Assembly: GCA_910592205.1 (NCBI GenBank)
Contig: CAJVPJ010000765.1
Span: 1 to 17,099 of the forward strand
DNA length: 17,099 nucleotides
Reading direction: 5' to 3'
Source of the DNA: Paraglomus occultum
Taxonomy: Eukaryota; Glomeromycota; Glomeromycetes; Paraglomerales; Paraglomeraceae
Shown: one piece after another, positions 10,301 to 17,099 of the stretch
How the letters are laid out: each line of letters opens with the position of its first letter
Position numbering within the stretch: position 1 is the first letter of the stretch
The notes under the pieces: generated by a model
Databases searched by the model: none
What the model saw: only the letters and a program-made list of their open reading frames with translations
What the model was told of the DNA's origin: nothing
Made by a program: the position numbers and the translations under genes

Positions 10301-10526
10301 AAGAACAGCACCTACAGCTAAATAAACCCGATCAGAAACCCGACAAGAAAACCAAAAAGGTTGGTTAATGCAGTATTACTATCGCTCAAGTCAATCTATA
10401 TAATTTAATAATCTATTGCCATCCTTTTATTAGAGGACAAATCCGGATAGGGATAATAAAGACGTTGTTGATACAAGTGAAGCAGGAAAAATTAATCGAA
10501 AATTGAAGAAGAGTCGTTCTGAATAA
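4385..10526 (+). CDS. FANCI: Fanconi anemia group I protein (FANCI), complete, 29 coding exons
   Basis: FANCI pairs with FANCD2 to form the ID clamp on DNA in interstrand-crosslink repair in the nucleus. Exons joined in phase: 4385-4468, 4520-4634, 4736-4802, 4879-4957, 5047-5337, 5420-5448, 5531-5600, 5674-5753, 5875-5929, 6015-6128, 6203-6281, 6358-6513, 6590-6675, 6754-6897, 6970-7112, 7178-7335, 7430-7554, 7623-7794, 7892-8070, 8139-8265, 8338-8522, 8587-8724, 8819-8998, 9092-9539, 9606-9766, 9838-10005, 10067-10162, 10228-10359, 10434-10526. They total 3,954 nt, 1,317 residues (human about 1,328). Family blocks: MDAKIL start; [25 protein letters not shown] then [52 protein letters not shown]; a Lys-rich, NLS-like tail. 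The start follows the human MDQKIL start; ATG 4379 would add two residues. The exon 9 acceptor (5874) is the least certain. Oddities: Gln at the ubiquitination position and one GC-AG intron. Confidence 0.95.
7194..7196 (+). other. FANCI: FANCI codon 537 (CAG, Gln) at the position of human K523
   Basis: After the conserved LRKAMF block, human FANCI has six residues, then R-K-S-A-V, where the Lys is monoubiquitination site K523. Here MF is also followed by six residues (SRDVSG), then R-Q-I-A-V, so the gapless alignment puts Gln537 on the acceptor lysine. The codon follows the exon 15/16 junction by a few residues, and the reading frame on both sides is well supported by conservation. Confidence 0.8.
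8725..8818 (+). other. FANCI: GC-AG intron in FANCI
   Basis: Exon 22 must end GAG AAG before gcatgt, and exon 23 starts after ttacatcacag with GGT AAA TCT, giving KKEK-GKSI, which matches human FANCI at the same place. The nearby GT (8729) would leave phase 1 and put TAA as the second codon after the only good acceptor. AAG|GC fits the rare GC donor class. Confidence 0.75.
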
Positions 10527-10538
10527 TTAAACTGTATT

Positions 10539-10544
10539 AATAAA
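10539..10544 (+). terminator. FANCI: FANCI polyadenylation signal AATAAA
   Basis: A canonical AATAAA hexamer 13 nt after the FANCI stop codon, followed by a T-rich stretch. The position is short but usable; it would end the transcript before the hexamer repeat and the REEP gene. Confidence 0.6.
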
Positions 10545-10592
10545 ATTTTTTCATACAGATAGCATAGTAACAAAAATCTATCATACATTACT

Positions 10593-10640
10593 ACATTGAC
10601 ATTGACATTGACATTGACATTGACATTGCATTGACATTGA
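10593..10640 (+). repeat. (ACATTG)n hexamer tandem repeat
   Basis: About eight units of ACATTG, one of them shortened by one base (cattg at 10629). It fills most of the 124-bp gap between the stop codons of FANCI and the convergent REEP gene, so it may fall in the 3' UTR of either. Confidence 0.95.
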
Positions 10641-10650
10641 CTATTAAAAA

Positions 10651-11520
10651 TTATGATACACCTTCAAGTTTATAAGGCTTTAAATTAACGTTATTTTTTC
10701 TCATGTCAGAATATGTCTCTCTTTGCCATATTTCCTCGGGAGAAGGTTCCGTAACATAAGTGCCCGGAGCAGAAGTAACAGTCGGCTGATCAGTTCTGTC
10801 AACGTCAGAAGCAATCTCCCCATTTTGATTGAACGGTCGTTGTGGTGCCGGATTCTGATGAGACGCCTGCGATGGTAGTCTCTGTCGATGCTTTTTCTTC
10901 AAGTCTTTATTTGTTGGTCTATGCATAAACGGCTTTATAATATGCTCAAAAATCAATGTTGCACCTTTCGATCGATCGTTTTGTGCCCAGTATAACAAAA
11001 CTAACTTGAAGAAATTATAACCTGGAAATAATTCGAGCAACCAATTTGACCAATAGTCTGCTACTTGTAGCCATCCGTAAATAGCCCAATAAGTTAACCA
11101 TTGTCTCTGTTCAGCAGCGACTTCTCCCTCAACAGGGTCCGCATGATCGATTGCTTTGATGGATCTGTATGCTGGATATACAACTCCGACTAAATTACAT
11201 AGTAAATATACGGATCTGACATACATTCTCCTTATCGTTATCAAAGTCAATGCTGCAAAGAACAGAAACACGTACAAAGGCGGTACACCCCACCGTACTA
11301 ATGTTTTATGCATCCGCGTTTGAGTACACCATCTCTCTAGTTCAGAGATCCTCGATACTAATTGTTGTCGAATAACCTCGGTTAGCGGTGATAGATTTAA
11401 CGGACTACTGAACTCGAGCTTTGTCAATGCCTCTTCCAAACAAGCTGTAGCTGTCAATGGTTGGCGAGGTTGTTTCTTTTTTGTGGAGCTTTCCGTCTCA
11501 ATGTCTGTTATTGTTCTCAT
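10651..11520 (-). CDS. REEP5/6-like ER-shaping protein (TB2/DP1/HVA22 family)
   Basis: One uninterrupted coding exon of 289 residues. REEP5/6 proteins insert hairpins in ER membranes and help form tubules. The family core covers about residues 104-200: LLCNLVGVVYPAYRSIKAI, RQWLTYWAIYGW, WLLELFPGYNFFKLVLLYW, then GATLIFEHIIKPF. Hydrophobic segments at about 78-96 and 104-122 and a third region at 141-180 fit the membrane hairpins. Compared with REEP5 (about 189 residues) it has a longer N-terminus, a short acidic insert (about 128-140) and a polar, Lys/Pro-rich tail of about 90 residues. ATG 11520-11518 is the start: the frame is open further up only through a TTG, and a splice acceptor (tttttcag, ending at 11539 on this strand) lies 18 nt before the ATG, implying a 5' UTR intron. 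It is convergent with FANCI and divergent from PRIM1. Confidence 0.9.
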   Translation of the reverse strand: MRTITDIETESSTKKKQPRQPLTATACLEEALTKLEFSSPLNLSPLTEVIRQQLVSRISELERWCTQTRMHKTLVRWGVPPLYVFLFFAALTLITIRRMYVRSVYLLCNLVGVVYPAYRSIKAIDHADPVEGEVAAEQRQWLTYWAIYGWLQVADYWSNWLLELFPGYNFFKLVLLYWAQNDRSKGATLIFEHIIKPFMHRPTNKDLKKKHRQRLPSQASHQNPAPQRPFNQNGEIASDVDRTDQPTVTSAPGTYVTEPSPEEIWQRETYSDMRKNNVNLKPYKLEGVS

Positions 11521-11652
11521 AGTAGTTACGTGGAAAGCCTGAAAAATCAAACGACGTTATTGTCCTTTTGATTGATTGATATAATTTTATCACGTGACAT
11601 TAGACAAATTTCGCGTCGAGCTTGATTGAACAACCTGTCGTTACTCCTCATC
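11521..11652. promoter_or_regulatory. Head-to-head start region of REEP and PRIM1
   Basis: Only 132 bp separate the two start codons. A CACGTG E-box (11591-11596, in the context tcacgtgac) lies between them and could serve both genes. Since REEP appears to have an acceptor at 11539-11541, its first exon must lie at or beyond the PRIM1 side, so the 5' ends may overlap. Regulation is inferred from layout only. Confidence 0.45.
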
Positions 11653-13945
11653 ATGGAACCAGAGATAAAGACAGAAGATGATATGCATGGTTGACATAAA
11701 GACTTGTATTTACGCGTCAATTGTTATTTTAATCAACTGTTTGTACTAATAACATTATAATTTTGCGTAACTGACCTCAAGTCGATGCTTCCGAGTTCCA
11801 GCCCGTGGAAGAGAGTCTATCTGCAATGCAACTTGAGCAACCGCAGGGAACAGGCCTTGATGAGAGAGATATGCCAGTTCATGAACTGATGGGGGTCTTT
11901 TATCAGCGAATTTTTCCATACAAAACTTACTATCATTGGCTTAATTATGATACGGGTATGTGTTGACAATGTTAATAAGCGATTGAGCTCAGATCGTAGA
12001 CAGCTTATTGGTTTTTCTTTCCGTCTTTGCGACAGTCCCCACAAAATCGTTTACAAATCGTGAATTTAGTTTTAATCTGCCCAACGACGTCTACGTGCGA
12101 TACCAGTCATTCAACAGTCACGAGGAATTAAAAGCAGAATTACTAAAAGAACTTCCATCAAAGATTGATATTGGAGCTGTATATACGATCAAGGTAATAA
12201 CACTATACGAATTTACGTCATGAAGCAATTATTTCATGTATTGCATGGGTTGCATATTAATATAGGTATGTATTATCAGCCAAAGGAGAAGAAGACAACT
12301 CGACCTGGGGCATTTGTGCCAGTTGAGAAGGAACTAGTGTTCGATATTGATATGACTGACTATGATGAAATACGTAAATGCTGCAGGTGAAAAAAATTTT
12401 CTGGATGTCTAGATATTATTCTTGATTATGTATCTCATTTTATGATACCACATTTTGCAGTGGAGGTAATGTCTGTATAAAGTGCTGGCAATTTATGACC
12501 GTTGCCATTAAGATCTTGGATCGCGCACTACGAGGTTGGTATCAACGCTCTGTTAGTCTAACGGTTGTTTCTGTTGCTGAAGTCTATGTCTATGTCTATG
12601 TCTTTGACGAACAGATGATTTTGGCTTCAAGTATTTACTTTGGGTATATTCTGGTCGACGTGGTGTACATTGCTGGATCTGCGACGAGAGAGCGCGAAAA
12701 CTTAGCAATGAAGCGAGGTCAGCCATAATTGCATATCTTTCGGTGATAAAGGTGAGATTATTGCGTATTACTACAATTTTCAATTCTTTTAGTTTGGTGC
12801 GCTTTTTGATCTTTATCGCAATGTAGGGTGGTGCACAACAAGCCAAGAAAGTATTCCTTCCGAAAGCGTTGCATCCCTCATTACAGTAAGTTATAACCAT
12901 ATTCCGTTTGGGTTTGTGCGTGAAATAATTTAACGGGTTTCGGCCGTTTTTGGATAATCAGGCGGTCCGCCGACATATTACGAAGCTATTTTCCTCAGAT
13001 AGTGTTGAAAGATCAAGACTTATTGAACGATGATGAGGGATGGAAAAAGATTCTCCAATGTATACCTGACGAAGGTAAGATAATGTTCGCATGTTAGAAT
13101 AAATGGCTTTATGATAATGTTCGATTCCATTTACATAATAACAAGAGACACGGAAGACTCTTTCGGATGCCTGGAATGCAGATCCATCACGAACGTCTAC
13201 GGATAAGTGGACAGATCTGGTCTCAGAATTGGACAGTGCCATTGGAACACTCAAGAAGGTATTGTCTCAGTAATTCTACTTGGATATTCCCGTATCATGT
13301 TAATAATGAAGATGTGCTTAATTACAAGAATCCAAAAAGAGCTGATGCTCTTAAGAATGTAGAACTAGAAATAATGTTCCAATATACATATCCGCGTCTG
13401 GACGAGAATGTGTCAACCCACATAAATCACCTGTTAAAAAGTCCATTTTGTGTGCACCCAAAAACAGGCAACGCTTTTGAAACAACGCACTTGTTTTGTA
13501 CGTCCTTTATTTGTTTGTTTGTTTTATTAATTTAGGTTTTTCTTTCACAGGACGAGTCTGCGTTCCAATCGACCCCGAAAAGTGTGAGAACTTTGATCCA
13601 CATGAAGTGCCCACAGTAGCTGACTTGCTATGCGAATTGAATAAGTACAGTGGAAACGTCCCTGTTAAAGAAGAGGGAGAACGGAAGCTTCATGGTAAGG
13701 TTAACAAATGCAAACATGTCAACACGCTGTTACTTGATCTGACGAAAATCATCGCATCGATAGATTATGAAAAGACTTCACTCAAACCCTACATAAAGTA
13801 TTTTGAGAATTTTGTTCAGGGAATTTTTAGGGAGGTTAGAAATAAGAAACGAGGTAAGTCTATTAGCGATTAACCTTTCACGTTTTAGAACAATTACTAA
13901 CAGTTACCTAATATAGCTGCCAGCATCAACGATATGGAATTTTAG
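11653..13945 (+). CDS. PRIM1: DNA primase catalytic small subunit (PRIM1), complete, 13 coding exons
   Basis: Synthesises RNA primers within the nuclear Pol alpha-primase complex. Exons: 11653-11689, 11782-11955, 12036-12193, 12280-12386, 12461-12534, 12615-12751, 12827-12885, 12962-13074, 13146-13258, 13329-13467, 13551-13694, 13764-13853, 13917-13945; 1,374 nt, 457 residues (human 420). Visible features: [19 protein letters not shown] with catalytic Asp145 and Asp147; zinc ligands Cys157, Cys158, Cys164 and Cys167 ([11 protein letters not shown]); SGRRGVHCW at 196-204 for nucleotide binding; PRLDENV with the third catalytic Asp349; then INHLLKSPF and [12 protein letters not shown]. The excess over human is mainly an acidic N-terminal extension of about 45 residues coded by exon 1 and the front of exon 2; ATG 11863 (MPVHELMG) is an alternative start closer to the human one. 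Intron 10 uses a GC donor, and intron 11 is stop-free and a multiple of three. Confidence 0.95.
12582..12603 (+). repeat. Short (TCTATG)n repeat in PRIM1 intron 5
   Basis: About three and a half units of gtctat inside the intron at 12535-12614, just before the acceptor gacgaacag. Intronic, with no effect on the protein. Confidence 0.8.
13468..13550 (+). other. PRIM1: GC-AG intron in PRIM1
   Basis: Conservation requires [12 protein letters not shown]. This is obtained only if exon 10 ends ACA G before gcaacg and exon 11 starts after tctttcacag. The alternative GT at 13499 (ttttgtacgt) would create TGA at the junction with the same acceptor. CAG|GCAAC is close to the GC-donor consensus. Confidence 0.8.
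13695..13763 (+). other. PRIM1: Stop-free 69-nt intron in PRIM1
   Basis: Splicing from CAT G|gtaagg to catcgatag|AT TAT GAA gives [12 protein letters not shown], matching human TRDYKKTSLAPY. The intron is exactly 23 codons with no stop, so retention would insert 23 residues ([13 protein letters not shown] and on) without changing frame. Confidence 0.75.
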
Positions 13946-14520
13946 TTTGTAAGTATTACGGCGGTACTACCTTTAATATTTCCTGCATGTAAGAATTTAT
14001 CTGATGTAAATAGTTCATAAGAAACCAATAAACAGTAAGTTTTCTTGAAACATTCCTTATGAGTGGTCTTGACCGGTCCTAACTTAATATTGGCCTTCAA
14101 ATGCAAGCAAAGAAGATCAAGGACAAGAACGTTGTAGAAATGAATATTGATTGATTCCAACAGAAGCGCCGGGTAGAATTGATCTTGTCCATTAATTCTC
14201 GTAATTGGCAAAAATATACGCGTGCTCCTCCGTTGTATCCTACGGATTATCGGAACCAATCCCACCGATTTAAAGTAGACAAATAATTGTAGTGCATTGA
14301 CAATCGAGATACTAATCGATTAAATGGGAGAAATCGTGGGAATATTTAAGTCCGAACACCATTTTACTAGCTGTATTAGTTTCAACATCAGTTGGAAAAC
14401 AGCCTAAATTAAAATTTTATCGGTATAATAAAGAAAGAAATTTCAAGAAAGGGACTTCTAATGTGACTTGCAGTACATCTTGACAATAAGTATGAAGAGT
14501 TAAAAAAAAATTGACGACAG
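13946..14520. other. Convergent intergenic gap between PRIM1 and the Rpt6-like gene
   Basis: Contains the PRIM1 AATAAA at 14027-14032, 82 nt after the stop. A 107-codon minus-strand frame (13942-14265) exists but has no recognisable motif and overlaps the PRIM1 3' end. I see no RNA gene or repeat. Confidence 0.6.
14027..14032 (+). terminator. PRIM1: PRIM1 polyadenylation signal AATAAA
   Basis: First canonical hexamer after the PRIM1 stop codon, at a normal 3' UTR distance. There is no competing coding use. Confidence 0.55.
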
Positions 14521-14526
14521 TTTATT
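14521..14526 (-). terminator. Rpt6-like polyadenylation signal (AATAAA on the minus strand)
   Basis: TTTATT on the plus strand, 36 nt downstream of the minus-strand stop codon at 14562-14564. Confidence 0.6.
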
Positions 14527-14561
14527 TTTAAAAGAACTTGAACGGTACGTGCAAAAGCTTG

Positions 14562-16442
<1,881 letters not shown>

Positions 16443-16505
16443 TAGATCTAGGATTAAACGAGGTGAAAAATTTACGGATACTTTCACCACAAAAAAAGTG
16501 GTCAT

Positions 16506-16844
16506 CGATGACGCACGCCCTAAACGTCAACAATTTTCACTATTACCAATTTTGTGGAGAGTTTTTGTATTAGCGTTAGGAAACTGCCGAAACTGGGCAG
16601 ATCTTGGATTTTGTCAAACTGGCAAATGGGCTGTAAAAGGAAGTTTGCTGATATTAACGTCTACAGTTAATTGTTAATGCCATGACGTAATGGAGATCAT
16701 GGGATGAAATTGTTACACGTATGAGATAGCAGATAAGGCACCAATCGATCATACCTTCCTCACCGCGGCTTAAAAATGCAGATTTGTCGTCAACGACAGT
16801 CCAGGCAATCGTAAAATCACGGCTACAAATTTAAAGACATTATA
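16506..16844. other. Divergent upstream region of the Rpt6-like gene and right-edge exon
   Basis: No exon is visible. The region lies between two divergent starts and so may contain promoters for both, but I find no clear TATA box or named element. Confidence 0.45.
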
Positions 16845-16919
16845 ATGCCTGGAGAAGCCTTACTCTTCCTATTTGGCACTATTATAGCTGCCGCATTGTT
16901 GTTCATAATGGTTTTTTTC
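16845..16919 (+). CDS. Possible first exon of a small membrane protein, cornichon-4-like (partial)
   Basis: ATG followed by 25 codons forming one hydrophobic helix (MPGEALLFLFGTIIAAALL then FIMVFF) and a GT donor (gtatcc) at 16920 in phase 0. Cornichon-4 proteins, ER cargo receptors, start with a similar helix of the same length before the IITLSDLECDY block. That block is not found in the remaining 180 bp, so it would have to lie beyond the window. Unspliced, the frame ends after only four more codons. The assignment rests on the pattern of one transmembrane helix and is tentative. Confidence 0.35.
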
Positions 16920-17099
16920 GTATCCTTTATTTAAAATATATCCGAGAGGAAAGTGTACAGTGTTGTCCCACTAAGCTAAACGTTTAAAACTTATATCTAT
17001 TAGTCATGCAGTTGTTAGTTTCTCTTAATAACCCACCTGATTTATGAATGTAGTCTTTTATATCACAATTAAGTTGAAAATCTCTATGCTTAACTCAAC
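16920..17099. other. Right-edge non-coding DNA with a Tc1-end-like motif
   Basis: Probably intron if the preceding exon is real. TA then cagtgttgtcccac at 16954-16969 resembles a Tc1/mariner terminus and shares agtgggacaa, in inverse orientation, with the repeat at 3352. The window ends before a partner could be seen. Confidence 0.3.

Noticed and set aside
10651-11550. Longer 299-residue reading of the REEP gene
   Set aside because: It would need a TTG start, and the added part spans a clear splice acceptor; the first ATG is at 11520.
13942-14265. 107-codon minus-strand open frame after PRIM1
   Set aside because: It overlaps the PRIM1 3' end and its polyadenylation signal, and has no recognisable domain and no upstream exon evidence. 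It could be a decayed exon, but I cannot support it.

Overview
This window is eukaryotic nuclear DNA, most likely from an insect and perhaps from a hymenopteran such as an ant (inference). It is AT-rich. Its genes are cut by many short GT-AG introns, often 50-100 nt, and old Tc1/mariner-superfamily transposon remains lie beside them. There is no bacterial or phage signature, so the genes were read by joining exons at splice sites in phase and comparing the products with known animal families.

Layout. Positions 1-1130 are non-coding with simple repeats. Positions about 1150-3310 hold a composite of dead DNA transposons: a roughly 1 kb element with TA-flanked inverted termini, next to (and perhaps inside) a decayed Tc1-like element whose transposase has lost its catalytic Glu region. 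Positions 3312-4378 are non-coding up to the 5' side of FANCI. Positions 4385-10526 (+) carry a complete FANCI gene with 29 coding exons and about 1,317 residues. It meets a REEP5/6-like ER membrane protein gene (10651-11520, -) tail to tail across an ACATTG hexamer repeat. PRIM1, the catalytic small subunit of DNA primase (11653-13945, +, 13 coding exons), starts about 130 bp from the REEP start codon, so the two are head to head. After a convergent gap comes a complete but divergent Rpt6/PSMC5-like proteasome ATPase (14562-16442, -, 8 exons). At the right edge a 25-codon exon may begin a cornichon-like gene that runs out of the window.

How the genes relate. FANCI (interstrand crosslink repair, with FANCD2) and PRIM1 (primer synthesis with Pol alpha) both serve S phase. 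The REEP shapes tubular ER and the Rpt6-like protein belongs to the 26S proteasome base. Eukaryotic neighbours need not be functionally linked, and I see no operon-like or defence-like system here.

Main points for a second look: the residue aligned with the human FANCI monoubiquitination lysine (K523) is Gln; the adjacent SQ phosphorylation cluster is absent; two introns, one in FANCI and one in PRIM1, require GC donors; a 69-nt PRIM1 intron is readable in frame; and the Rpt6 copy departs from a nearly invariant family, suggesting a Rpt6R-type paralog.
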